Source: Capsicum annuum (lineage: Eukaryota > Streptophyta > Magnoliopsida > Solanales > Solanaceae). Taken from it: a stretch of 64,000 bases of DNA. The stretch is from positions 44,365,673-44,429,672 of the forward strand of contig NC_061112.1 of assembly GCF_002878395.1 (NCBI RefSeq), given 5' to 3'. This document shows, piece after piece, positions 49,840-61,310 of the stretch. The notes below the pieces were generated by a model. It was not told the origin of the DNA and made no database searches. It worked only from the letters and a program-made list of their open reading frames with translations. The first letter of the stretch is position 1, and each line of letters starts with the position of its first letter. A program made the position numbers and the translations under genes.

Positions 49840-50275
49840 GAGGAATATCATCTATATAGGCCCAATAATCATAACTAAGAGAAAAATCATATCTAAGGCC
49901 CAACAATCATAACTACGAGAAAAATCATCTCTATGGGACAAATAATCATAACTAAAGAGGAAAATCATCTCTATGGGCCAAATAATCATAACTAAGAGGA
50001 AAATCATCTCAAAGGTCCAACATTCATAACTAAGAGAAAAATCATATCTATGGGCCAAATAATCATAACGAAGAGAAAAATCATCTCTATGGGCCAAATA
50101 ATTATAACTAAGATGAAAATCATCTCTATAGGCCCAATAATCATAACTAAGCACAAAATCATCTCTATAGGTCAAATATCAAGTCTAAGAGGAAACAACG
50201 TCTCTAAAGGTCCAATATAACATCTAAGAGGGAATAGTATCTCTAAAGGCCCATTATCATTTCTATAAGGAATAA
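49840..50275. repeat. 39-40 bp minisatellite in the giant LTR
   Basis: About ten units of AATCATAACTAAGAGG followed by AAAATCATCTCTATGGGCC. On the minus strand the 39-base unit yields a 13-residue repeat (YDYLAHRDDFSLS). The 107-codon open stretch at 49852-50175 is a product of this repeat and not evidence of a gene. Confidence 0.88.
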
Positions 50276-52175
50276 CATAGCCATAATCATAAGTCACAAT
50301 CTGGGGAACATCATTACAATTTATCAAGTCATGAAGTAACTTTATACTAAGGTTTACTAGTCTCAACTGTGCCTAACATCCACAACTAAGTCCATAAGGC
50401 TAACACATGTCTTGGCCTAAGTGGGCCGAACAATCCTACTTCTAATTCTCAATTTTCATATTTAGGTAAGCTATGCTCCAAACTAAGCTAAGGTATCTAA
50501 TTTAACTTCTTGATGTCAAGTGATCCATAACCAATCCTAAAATAGAAAATTCGTCTAGGAACATGGGTAATTATGTCAATTATACCCCAAGATATGATTT
50601 CAAGATCACTAGACTAGCCCAACTAAGGTTAATCACACTAACCATGATTCCAACGCTAAAATCACATCCCAAACCTAGCATCATAACATTCCCATACAAC
50701 AAACTAATTCAATCAAGGGAGAAGACAATATAATTCTAGAAGGGTACATAAACATACTACCTTATGGGTCCAAAACCCTCATCTAATCCCCAAACATCAA
50801 TAATCAAGTCTAAGTGATTTTACTCATAATCAACCTTAATATTCACATGGAATATATAACATATATCATCTTTGAAGAAGAGTAGGTAGATGCCTACCTT
50901 AAGGACGAACCGCAAAATCATAAATCATTCACCACACACCCATATTCACTTCACAATCCCCCAAATGACATCACACTATCAAAATTATAATCTACTCATC
51001 AATACGAGTCTAACGATACCTATATTGTACTATTGTGCTTTAGGTTCAAAAATGACACCAAAAACTCTAAGTGGGCCCCTCTTATGGAAAACGTATTTTT
51101 GAGGTCAACCCAATACTCATACATAAACAAGGAATCAAAATCCTCAAAAATGGGTGAAAACCAAGAAATCTTAGAGCTAAAATAAAGCCTTAAGTGGATT
51201 TGGGGTTTTGGGTCAAGAACTAATAAATTCACCAATAAATGATAAAATCTTACCTTAATTCGGATGATAATCACATTAATAGATGTTAAACAAGCTTCCA
51301 AGATACCCACAAGACTCAATTTTGAGTTATTACACCCATTTAGGGTTTCTAGGCCCAAAACATGAGTTAAAATGGAAAAAATGCGGCCTATAGGTTCATT
51401 AAATACCCCTACCAGTTTTGGAGATGCTATAATCGCTGTCTAGGGGTCGCTATCATGTTGGTATGATCTCTATTCTATTTATTGTGATCGCGGTTGCTTT
51501 CCTGGGCACCAGATGACAGCACAATCAAAATCTTGATTTTGACCCTAAGAACTCATTAGGAACCCAAAATACATGATCCAATAGTGAATTTTGAGTGTAA
51601 GCCACATTTTAAATCCATTAGAATCATTAAAAACTTCATCCAATAATGTTTAGGCAAAAAGTGGGGCCCACACCTATGTTTTATTTTTTCCATAAAATCC
51701 ACTCAACAACCCAAAATAAGTACGGGAGCCTTGGGACCTAAACCAAGGGTCCCCCTAGCCTATGATTGATGTTACAGATATGATGTCAAAGTTGAGTTTT
51801 CAATTTGAGGTCCTTTCGATCAAATGTGGATCTCACACCCGTATTTTAATTTTTCAACTTTCTGACCAATAGGTTGAAATGAGATCAGGTGCATTAGGAC
51901 CCGGACCAAAGGTCTACCTAACCTAAGATTGGTATTTTGAATCTGTTGACATAGTTGAAATTTGCATCCGAGATCGTTTCATTAAAATTTTTGCCCGGTG
52001 GTCATTTGAAACTAGTGAAGACTTCAAAATAGGGAAGTGACTCTAACAATCAAACGAACAACCCGATAACTGAACCGTTGGTCCCAATAAGTCATAAAAG
52101 ACTTGGGCAGCTATGTAAAAGCTCAAATGGTGAAGATAAGGAAAAATATGAAAAATGATTGGAAGGGTCTTTACA

Positions 52176-52820
52176 CAAACATAACTGAATAATTAAATTC
52201 AATGTTTGACGTTGAATGATAATTTCCCATTGTGGAGGTATTTAATAAAATAAACAAAAGGTATGCCTAATTATTTTACAAAAGGCGTATGCAGTTCGCG
52301 AACACAAGAAATAAACTTGTTTTAAAAGTGGATAAACTAATATCAACGAACATTTGTTTGGGGAATAGGTTATTTGCTGATCAAATACCAAATTAGAAGT
52401 TCAGTATCGATGGTCATGGTGATGTTACCATGGTCGATCTTCAAAGAAGATCTTGTACATGTAGAGTTTTTGACTTGGACAAAATACCATATCCACATGC
52501 TATGGTAGTGCTCGAGTCCAATATGAAACTCAAATTTATGAGTTCTCGTCTCCTATTATCTGGTGGAAGGATATATAATGGAATATTATGAGAATATTAA
52601 TCTGGTGCCTCCTGAAGAATCTTGGGTTGTTACTATAGAGATTTTGGAAAGATTAATACCTCCTCTATGTATGGACCCAAGCACTATTAAATCAGGAAGA
52701 AGGCGATATAAGAGGAGGCGTGGAGTCGAAAAATTATTTCCATCAAGAAAAAACAAGTACTCCGTATATAAGAATGCTAGCCACAAAAGAACTACATGCC
52801 TGGATCGTAATGTACCTTGA
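52176..52820 (+). pseudogene. MuDR-like transposase, C-terminal part
   Basis: The frame resumes after the insertion with LNSMFDVE, FNKINKRY and LFYKRRMQFANTR, then DLQRRSCTCRVFDLDKIPYPHAM, a SWIM zinc finger (CxC at 52454-52462, His at 52496-52498). Its third Cys is Tyr (TAT at 52490-52492). 52563-52820 gives INLVPPEESW, DPSTIKSGRRRYKRRR and a zinc knuckle in which the first two Cys are also Tyr (KYSVYKNASHKRTTC). A frame change lies near 52565. The order DNA-binding module, catalytic core, SWIM, zinc knuckle is complete for a mudrA-like protein. Confidence 0.87.
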
Positions 52821-52989
52821 TCTTTGTAATAGTCTTGCGTTGTTGTTTGTTATGGACTTTGATTATTTTAACTCATTGTTGGGAATGTAAATGTTATTAT
52901 TTATTATATAAAATATATTTTTATTACCTTGTGCATCTATATAAAAGGTAATAGGAACTAAATACAACAGACTATAAAAATATTTTCAG

Positions 52990-53340
52990 CAGATTACACA
53001 TTTACTAGAAGAACACAATACAATTCATCAAACTGGATTGTGTTCAACAAACAGATGACCAATCTATTGCAACAGATGGGTAATCTATTGGAAAAACTTA
53101 AAACCCTTGCTAGTGGAGTGTGCTATTCAAATAGATTGACCATTTGTTTCAATAGATCTGTTAGAAGAACATAGTACAGTTCATCAAACTAGATTGTGCA
53201 TCCAACAGATGACCAATCTATTGCGAAAGATGGGCCATCTATTGGAAGAACACAATAAAGTTCTTTTCACTGGTTTGTGTTCTTCCAACAGATTACCAAT
53301 CTATTTCAATAGAAGAACTCAAACTCTTGTTATTGCTACT
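52990..53340. repeat. Palindromic minisatellite downstream of the MULE
   Basis: Repeated CCAATCTATTGCAACAGATGG-type motifs, with ATCTATTGG and CCAACAGAT inversions, relate to the array at 38150-38830. A third cluster lies at 54245-54385. Confidence 0.75.
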
Positions 53341-53561
53341 GGATTCAAAATTGTGCCAAACTCTCAAACCTACCTCTAACCATCAACATGTTAAGAAAAA
53401 GAAATTGACATAATGAAAATTAAATAAGAAATAAAGTATAAGTCGACCAAACATAGATTTTTTCATTTATTACATACAAAAATACAAAACAAAATAAATA
53501 AAACATATATTAGGTTTAGGTAGATCCGATATAATAAAACAAATAAAAGAAAAATCATCAC

Positions 53562-53783
53562 CTAAGTATTATCATTATTATTAAAAGTATTATTCTCAAT
53601 CAGAAATCCATTATAACCTGGCAACAGCAAGACCCTCCTCAACCATTGAATCTCATGAAGCAACCTTTCTCTCTTGGCACCCAACTCCCACTAGAGTTCA
53701 TGAATCTGCCTTTGAAGTTTTCGAATGGTGTCGTGTAGAATTACCATGTCCAAACCCAGATCAGCCATATCTAGAACATGCCT
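53562..53783 (-). pseudogene. Unidentified coiled-coil exon, one stop
   Basis: On the minus strand, a pyrimidine-rich stretch ending TTAATGCAG at 53784 looks like a splice acceptor. An ATG at 53768 opens MADLGLDMVI and the frame runs 69 codons to a TAG at 53564-53562. It includes HDTIRKLQRQIHEL, GAKRERLLHEI and QWLRRVLLLP, giving an amphipathic helix pattern. A single TAG interrupts it at codon 26, before WELG. It may be the last exon of a gene or of a second MULE-encoded protein. I do not recognise it. Confidence 0.5.
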
Positions 53784-54244
53784 GCATTAACAAAAAATGT
53801 AAAACAGTAAAGAAATGAAAAGAATCCGAATGTAATACAAGGTATACTACAACCTAATAGTTTTACTAAAAAAAAATATACTTTAACGAATCAAAAAGGA
53901 ATATTCTAAATGGTGTTTTTATGAAAGACAAAATGGAAGAAATAAATAAAGTGGAGTGGACTGAATCAGTAAGGAGAGACCTATTTATCGAGGATTGAAT
54001 TTGAATGTGTTAGGCAAAAATTCATGACGATTCACTTCCTTTTTATTAATTACATGCCTTAATTAAATAAAAATAGTTACTTTTCAATTATTTAAATCAA
54101 ACTGGTGAAAAGTCACGACTTGTCACCTTTTTAATATTAACATTAGTTATTAAAATTAAATAACTATTTTTCTTAATTAAATAATAAAAAAGTCATGACT
54201 TTTCACCTTTTCAATAACTATTTTTTTGTTAATAACTGTTTTTA

Positions 54245-54385
54245 TTTAGTTCTTCCAATAGATGGACCATCTGTAGCAATAGATTGGCATCTGTTGGAAG
54301 AACAAATAATCTGAATTTAGTTCTTCCAACAGATGGCCAATCTATTACAACAGATTGGTCATATGTTGGGAGTACTAAAAACCTT
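54245..54385. repeat. Third cluster of the MULE-associated palindromic motif
   Basis: TTCTTCCAACAGATGGCCAA and CAACAGATTGGTCATATGTT-type units recur just before the TGTCACGACC LTR end at 54400. 53785-54244 holds AT-rich DNA with GTCATGACTTTTCACC palindrome-like motifs. Confidence 0.7.
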
Positions 54386-54399
54386 TGGTATTGGATTGA

Positions 54400-54415
54400 T
54401 GTCACGACCCTAGGC
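54400..54415 (-). mobile_element. Terminal 16 bp of an LTR split by the 3.4 kb element
   Basis: TGTCACGACCCTAGGC resumes after the insertion at 57856 with TATCCCCAG. The continuation 57856 to about 58430 is LTR-like. The TGTCACGACC end matches those at 5510, 11870 and 41311. Confidence 0.65.
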
Positions 54416-55125
54416 TGATACAAATTAAACTATGGAAGGCACAAAAATAAGAAGAACTTGAGGACCAAGTGAGTCCAAGTTTCGAAAGCAACAAAAACTC
54501 AACAAGAACACAATAACAAGTGTATATTACACCAAAACAACAACAATATATGATGAACAAAAATATAACAATAACAAAAACCAATGGTTACAATATTACA
54601 AGAACAAATACTACACGATTACAAGAAAATAAAGGTATAGGTAGTGTGACATAGTTTATTACAAACTCTAAGAACTAAGGTGTGTATAAAATACCAAAAC
54701 CTTTAGAACATGTAATAATAACACCTACACTCTTATGTAGATACAAGAGGGACATCAATCTCCCAAGCACCTATATTTCCAAGCCAAGAACACAACAAAA
54801 GTTAATCCAAACTTTGGTTGCCCTAGTTTCGGTTTGGTGGTCTTCTCTCCTAGAGAGAAATGTTCAAGTGTTACAAACTCATTATATCATCAAAATCTAA
54901 AGACTAAAACCCTAAAATATTCTATATATAGGCTATTACAAAATATAAGATGAAATGTCCAAAATGTCCCTTTAATGAAAAATGAGCACTAGGCGACCTT
55001 GGAGTGTATTGAGTGGATGGTTTTGGACTGTTTTTAGGTCCTCCTTTGCACTTTACTTGCACACTCCAAGTCTCCAGTTCAATACACCCTCACATGCGTC
55101 CATCTTCGTGGTCGTGCCCGTATCA
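54416..55125 (-). repeat. 3' LTR of the 3.4 kb element
   Basis: 710 bp. A minus-strand TATA-like CTATATATAG lies near 54925, and GGGCACGACC sits close to its minus-strand start. Confidence 0.82.
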
Positions 55126-55224
55126 TCCTCCCTTTATTGAAAAAAGATTCGACCTCGAATCCATACCTTGCAAAATCCAAGAGAAGACAAACAAGCACAC
55201 ATCCTCATGGCATGAGGGTTAGAG

Positions 55225-55769
55225 TTAGCAAAATAAATAAATAGCATCATCATGCCACAGTGGTGCACACTTGAAGTACAACCAAGAATCCTTTGTGTAA
55301 ATTATGAAAAGCTTTGGTACAACATCACAAAGAAAGTGGCTAGGATAAACATACAAAAATAAGGAACAAAAATCTAGACTACTCCTTCCACACCCTAAGA
55401 TGGCACCAAGATCAAATAGTAGAAGTAGCCAAGGACACAAGCCGAGGCTACTCTTTCCTCCCATTAGAGTGTCCTCCTCATAATTACACACAAAAATATT
55501 TTCACACACATGATCTCTATGAACAAAACTAATAGCAAGGCTTTCACCGCAAAAGATGTTCAAAGAATTATGTTGATTACCAAGATCAACCCTATAGACA
55601 CCATCACTAACGTAAGAATCTTCAAGCACACCATACTCATGCTCAAGGAGTGAATGACATTTATAAGTTGGTTGATCATCATACACACCAAGAGTATCCC
55701 AAGAAAAGATTCATGCACTTCTACACTAGGCAAAACCATAACTATATCTATTTGGCTAGTACTAGCCAC
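55225..55769 (-). pseudogene. Unidentified ORF remnants in the 3.4 kb element
   Basis: 55686-55225 is open for 153 codons (begins MYDDQPTYKCHSLLEHEYG, then an HRDHVCENIF region and an LFLYVYPSHFLCD stretch). An overlapping frame, 55769-55560 (69 codons), precedes it with MASTSQIDIVMVLPSVEV. Reading from the second frame into the first suggests one older ORF broken by a frameshift. It lies just before the purine tract, where gypsy elements sometimes keep an extra ORF. No domain is recognised. Confidence 0.4.
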
Positions 55770-57130
55770 ATCATAATATACTACATTTATAGAAGTGTAG
55801 GGAATAACATTTTTACCTTGTAGCTCACATGAGCTACGACCTTCACCTTAGTGCAGGTCATAGCAGCCCACTTATTCATTTGGAAAGCTCACATCATAAG
55901 GTGCTTGGACAAGAGGATTTGGATTTCGTGGAATAAGTGTGGATACCAATTAGCGTATCATTTCAAGATGCCATTTGAATTCTTCAGAATTGTCGTTGAA
56001 GCTATAAAATGTGGCATTGAAATTATTACCGTCCATGTTACCTTAAAAAAACAACAACAAACAAAAACAAAAAATTAGTTTGCTCAAAATATCCTCACCA
56101 CACTCGCGCACTTTGATTACCTCACATGTAGCTTCACAAGTGTTGCAATCCAGCTAAGGAACCTATGAGGACTTGAGGGTTGAGTCTACTTTTGTCCGAA
56201 ATAGATTTTGGTTTGAAACTCAAACAAATATTGTAGGACTTAAGTGAAGAACTAACAATGATTCCAAACGACAAAAAGGCACACAAAAAATGCAAACACG
56301 AACAACGGACTCAACAACTAACTTACAATCTAGTAGGAGATTACTAGCTTTTAAATTAGTGTTAAACTAAGGAACAAGAAAATGAAACTAAGAAATCAAA
56401 CTTTGAGCTTAAAATTGTTGTGTGAACAGTAAAATGGTGATGTGTCAGTCCACTATTGGTTGCGATTTTTATCAAGTTTTTATTTTTCCAACTTTAAATC
56501 TTGATCAAATTATAATTTGGAATGAAGGAACTTGGTTTAAAGGAGGGAATACAGGTATTGGATCCTTTTCTTCAAATTCAAATTCGAAGGCTTGACTTTT
56601 ATTGTTCTTCTTCCTTAAAACATGGTCCTTAAATCATCAAAGGTGGTTAAAAATTGATTGACAAGTCTTTGGTGGTTGTAAAGTCTTTCAAGACTATCAA
56701 GTACTGCACCTTTTTTCCTTCACCTTTTTGGATCTAAAGTTCTCTTTATATTTAACAAGGTTTGAAGGTGGTGAAAAACATTAAGAACACTAACAACAAT
56801 TACCAAGAATAACAACAATATCCTTACTTCCAAGCTTAGAACAACAACATCACACACGACCACACTTTGTCCACAACAACAACATCAACAACATAAGCTC
56901 AAACTTAGATATAGACTCAATAGTGTTAGTGAAGAATAAAACTAACACTAGAAAAACTCAAGACAAGTAAAAATCTCGGCCAAGACACAATAAGAACACA
57001 ATTTCAGCCAAGACACAAAAATGGATAAATTTGTTTCTTTTTTAATTTTTCAGTTTTCAACACCTTTTTTTTTTAATTTTCAAGTGAGCTAGCCCAATAC
57101 TGATTCCATAAGAATGAAATCAATCACAAG
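55770..57130 (-). other. Non-coding interior of the 3.4 kb element
   Basis: AT-rich with CAACAA-type runs and no recognisable protein motif on either strand. Confidence 0.6.
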
Positions 57131-57143
57131 ATATGATACCAAA

Positions 57144-57850
57144 TGATTCAAATCAAACTACAAAAGGCACGAAAATGGCACAAAAATAGGAAGAAACCGA
57201 GGACCAATTTTGTCCAAGTTTCGGCAGCAACAACACTCAACAAGAACACAATAACAAGGTGTATATTACACCAAAACAACAACAATATGTGATGAACAAC
57301 AAGATAACAATAACAACAATCAACGGTTACAAGATTACAAGAACAAACACTACACGATTACAAGAAAATAAAGGGATGGGTAATGTGACATAGATTATTA
57401 TAATCTCTAAGAACTAAGGTGTGTATCAAACACCAAAACCCTTAAAATATGTAATGAAAACACATACACTCTTACGTGGAAACAAGAGGGATGTCAATCT
57501 CCCAAGCACCTTCATTTCCAAGCCATGAACACAACTAAAGTGAATCCACACTTTGGTCCCCTAGTTTTGATATGGTCTTCTTTCCTAGAGAGAAATGATC
57601 AAGTGTTACAAACTCACAATATCATACAAATCTAAAGAATAAAACCTTAAAATTTTCTATATATAGGAAATTACAAAATATAAGATAAAATGTCCAAAAT
57701 GTACCTTTAATGAAAGATGAGTACTAGGCGCCCTTGAAGTGTATTGTGTGAATGGTTTTTTGGTCCTTCTTTGCACTTTACTTTCAAACTCCAAGTGTCG
57801 TGTTCAAAACACTCTCACATGTGTCCATCTTCGTGGTCATGCCCGTATTA
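57144..57850 (-). repeat. 5' LTR of the 3.4 kb element
   Basis: 707 bp, collinear with 54416-55125 and similar at roughly nine bases in ten by eye. Its last bases are CCCGTATTA where the other copy has CCCGTATCA. Confidence 0.82.
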
Positions 57851-57855
57851 TAGGC

Positions 57856-58430
57856 TATCCCCAGTTGTAACATGATGCTTAAGGTGACAAGTGATACCAA
57901 GCTCACCCATTATCTAGTACCTACTATAAACACTGAATAAGATTATAATGAAACATCATATGTAGAAGCTAAACTGATAAAATTCTGTTAAGATATAATG
58001 CTGAAACAAATACAACATGTCTAAACTACTGATAAAACTGAAAATAAGTTGGAATAGCTGAATATCTAAATATTTGAGAGCCTCTAAGACATGAGGAGTG
58101 ATGGGACAAACCCCAACTAACCCCAACTAAATAAAATAAAGAAAGTACTGAAAATAACTGTAAATAACTTATCCTCGATGGATGAGGACTTACCATAATT
58201 ACTACTAAGTGGTACTGGACTGACTAAGGGCGATCAGGAAACTGGGCGTCCGAACCTATATTATGAAATCAATATAGCGTAAAAGAGAGCATTGATGAGT
58301 AGTGAATTTACCACTAATTTACATCCTAAATAAGAGCACACTACTACAATTTAAAGGTATGAATAAGACAAATGTGTTACTTAACTGGACTAGTTTCCAT
58401 ATTTTGCAAGCACACCGGTGATAAGATAGA
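57856..58430 (-). mobile_element. Continuation of the split LTR
   Basis: It continues the 54400 terminus without a break once the insertion is removed. No coding. A small direct duplication (AACCCCAACTA twice) lies at about 58110-58130. The boundary with the Athila-type LTR to the right is not visible and is placed only roughly. Confidence 0.45.
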
Positions 58431-59640
58431 ACGATGTAGATTTAAGATAAATGAGGGATCAAAAGGAGAGGAAAAGTGCAAAGCTGAATACCCTGCACTA
58501 ATTAGGCTCTGTCACTGCGATCTTGGCCAGTCAAGATTTGTCAGCCACCGTGATTACAGAAATATGGGAATAGGCCTAGGGGCATTTTATAATTTTTAAT
58601 AGCCGACCCCAAGTCTTTTAAAAAACTCAAACCTTTTCCCATTTTGGTATTCTTGACTTTGGAGAGAAATTGAATTTGAAGTTACAAACCCAAATTTGGG
58701 CAATGATTGTATTTGAATTTCTTGCTTAGAAATTAGTGAAAATGAAGAAAGGATGTTTTGAATAAACCTTTTGGTATATTCCTTCCTTTTTCATTCATGA
58801 GTAGCTAAATTTATTTATCTTGGGATTAGGTTGAACTAAGGTGCAATTGTGTGTGGAATGTAATGTATTTGTGTAGATTCCAGCTTGTTGATGATGGGTT
58901 TCACTATTGTTTGGTTTAATTAGGCAAGATTTATGGGTGAAAACCCCAAATGCCCAAAATGTTCACCCACAGACTCATAAAAGCTCACATCATCCTTAAA
59001 ATAGGGATGTGGGTGAACTTTTGGATCCCATGGAATCCTTGAAAAAGGTCTATGGGGGATAAAGCAATAGTAGACAATAGTAGATGTAGTTTTGTATCTT
59101 TTTACCATCTTAAAAATAAGGGTAATTAGAGAGTTGGCTATGTCTTAGGCATCTTCTTAGAAATAGGGATGACCAATTGAGGTATTGGGTTGCTTTAATT
59201 TATACACTTGTTAGGTACTCGAAAGGGTTAATAAGAGATATCCTTGAGGCTTTGTTAGAAAACTAGCTTCAAGAACTTTTAACCTAGCCTACCTTATCAT
59301 CATTGACTAGAATTTGCACTAAATCATCATGTTCCCATGTGTAATTTGCTCTTAGGTTGACATAATCCCAAGATATCTCTCATATTGAATTTTTAATCAC
59401 AAGTGTTGCTTTAATTTGTTGATTTGAGTTGATAGTGATAAACCCTTGTTCCAAACCAAACCCCCTATTTTAAATCATGTACTTTACTTTGTTTACTTTA
59501 CAGGCATCTTTTTGGTAATTTTTAACACCCATAGGACTAGAAATATAATTTCTCTCCTCATGAATTCGATATTAAAATAAGTTAATATATTGACAATGAC
59601 TGTCCTCTACCAAATTGAATGGTATAGGTGAGTGTTATCA
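58431..59640 (+). mobile_element. 5' LTR (3' part) of an Athila-type element
   Basis: It ends GAGTGTTATCA directly before a tRNA-Asp-type primer site. It includes a CpG-rich block (CACTGCGATCTTGG and CCACCGTGATTACAG) at 58510-58560. The start is not defined. No coding motif is present. Confidence 0.6.
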
Positions 59641-59643
59641 AAA

Positions 59644-59660
59644 TGGCACCATTGCCTCAG
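59644..59660 (+). other. Primer-binding site of the Athila-type element
   Basis: TGGCACCATTGCCTCAG resembles TGGCGCCGTTGCCGGGG (tRNA-Asp). Two of the mismatches are CpG to CpA. Confidence 0.72.
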
Positions 59661-59787
59661 AGTAAAATTTAACTTTCACTTGTGCGGTGTTGATTTTTTA
59701 CTTAGGGTATAGCCATAGTGGTGTTTATTTATTTTGGTTGTTATTTTTGTTTTCTTTTTGGTGATTCTCATAGTGTTCACAGAACTA

Positions 59788-61310
59788 TGAGTGAGAATGT
59801 AAGTATTGTGAGGTCCTTTGATGACCCTCTTGATGATGAAGAGAAACTCAATGATGTTGGATGTTCAAGTGCCATCTGTATACCTCCTACTCATGGGAAT
59901 AATGTCTTTCATGTCATGAGCGTTATGTTGCATATGCTACAAATGAAGGGACTTTTTTGGGGGATAAGCCTATGAGGACCCAACTTACATTTGAAAAACT
60001 TCATAGAAGTGTGTGCACCCTTTGATATTGCACACATAACCCAAGAGTCCATCCAATTGCGTCTTTTCTCATTCTCTATAATGGGGGAGGTGGTATTGTG
60101 GCTTTTCTCTCTTCTGGCTAAATTAATTACTTCATGGGATGAACTTACGGTGGCCTTCCTTGACCAGTATTTTCCACACTCTAAGATTATCCAATTGTGT
60201 GATGAGATCATCAATATTAGGCAAAACCTTTGTACGAAGTATGGGAAAGATTCAACAGAAAACTTATGCAATGTCCCAACCACGAGATCCCATAGAAGAT
60301 ACTTCTCCAAATCTTCTACCGAGCTCTTGATCCTCTCAACAAAATCATAGTAGACAATGCGGCGGGGCTCTCTCTTATAAAGTTGAACTATCAAGTGGAT
60401 AAAAATTTGCTTGAAGAAGTTACCAAGAAAAACTATGGATGGCATACTCAAGATGCCGAGGTACCAAAAGGATCCCCTACTACCTTCTTTGTTAATATAG
60501 AGTAAAAGAAGAAAGAGGATGAGAGGGACGAAAACATGGCAAAAATGATGACACAATTGGAGATTTTAACTAAGCATGTGATGGGTGCACCTACAAAAGT
60601 GGTGAATACAATGGAATCCAAGTCCTATGATTATGAAGAGGCCAAGAAGCTTGATGAGGATATTTGGTATTTGACCAATTATTCGGGGGGTTCCTGCCTT
60701 GCCTATCAAAGGCAAGGTGGATATCAAGGTTGGATGGACTGTAATTATGACCATAATTTAAGGGATAAAGTCTGTGACTATGATCATTATGTGCCTCCTC
60801 ATGATTGGGTAAAGAAAAAAAGGTAGCTCCGTCGACCTTGATAAATACAAAATCAAAGATGTCTTGGAGAGAATTTTGATAATAGTGGAGGGAACAGACA
60901 AAATGGTACATAAATTGAAAGATAATTTTTCATAACTCAACCAAATTATTTTGTCCCACTCCACTTCTATCAAATAATTGGAAATACAAATCAGGCAAAT
61001 CTTCACTCAATTGAATGCTAAAACAAAGGGGGTTCTTCCTAGTGATACTATTGTGAACCCAAAAAATAAATCTCAAGTATTGGCAATAGTCACTAGAAGT
61101 TGTAAGACTCTTGGTGACCATTTGAAGGACGCTGAGGGAGAAATTATTGGTGAAAAAAAGCCCAAGGTTGAGCCAATGAATGCAAAGAAAAAGTTTATCG
61201 TTGAGCCAAAAGAAGAAACCCCAAAATCTCAAGAAGAAGGGTATAAAAAAGAATCGATGGAAATTAATGAAGAGGTGGTAGAGAGAAATAAGCCATAAAG
61301 TGATGTATTA
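59788..61310 (+). pseudogene. gag: Athila-type Gag, degenerate
   Basis: MSENVSIVRSFDDPL (59788 onward) and FHVMSVMLHMLQMKGLF open the protein. After a frame change near 59985 come KNFIEVCAPFDIAHITQES, LRLFSFSIMGEVVLWL and SWDELTVAFLDQYFPHSKI, the Athila/Tat retrotransposon Gag domain. Further frames give LLQIFYRALDPLNK, the LTKHVMGAPTKVVN segment, YSGGSCLAYQRQGG, and 60978-61298 with the LNAKTKGVLPSDTIV segment and LAIVTRS. At least five frameshifts or stops are present. It would have formed the particle and packaged RNA. Confidence 0.86.

Larger units (their letters stand above)
41311..52175 (-). mobile_element. Giant solo LTR (about 4.95 kb) carrying a nested element
   Basis: It begins TGTCACGACC at 41311, ends TCTTTACA at 52175, and is flanked by CAAAC at 41306-41310 and 52176-52180. 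The MULE reading frame crosses the join when the insertion and one CAAAC are ignored, which confirms both edges. No second copy of either end exists inside and no gag-pol is visible. After subtracting the nested 43373-49283 element, 4954 bp remain, consistent with one very long LTR left by LTR-LTR recombination. Orientation (minus) is inferred from GGGTCGTGACA ends in related elements. A CpG-rich patch lies at 51428-51505. Confidence 0.75.
54416..57850 (-). mobile_element. Non-autonomous LTR element, 3.4 kb
   Basis: LTRs lie at 54416-55125 (710 bp) and 57144-57850 (707 bp), with TAGGC duplicated at 54411-54415 and 57851-57855. The left LTR has inverted ends TGATAC and GTATCA. A minus-strand purine tract (CAATAAAGGGAGGA, 55126-55139) and a minus-strand primer site beside the right LTR (TTTGGTATCATAT, 57131-57143) set the orientation. 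The interior is 2018 bp without Gag, RT or integrase. A minus-strand TTCGAGGTCGAATC next to the tract resembles the polyprotein tail of autonomous gypsy elements. Confidence 0.84.

Noticed and set aside
49852..50175. 107-codon repeat protein on the minus strand
   Set aside because: It is the product of a 39-bp minisatellite; 39 is a multiple of three, which keeps the frame open.
59909..60556. 215-codon minus-strand open stretch
   Set aside because: It lies opposite the Athila-type Gag, whose plus-strand motifs are clear.
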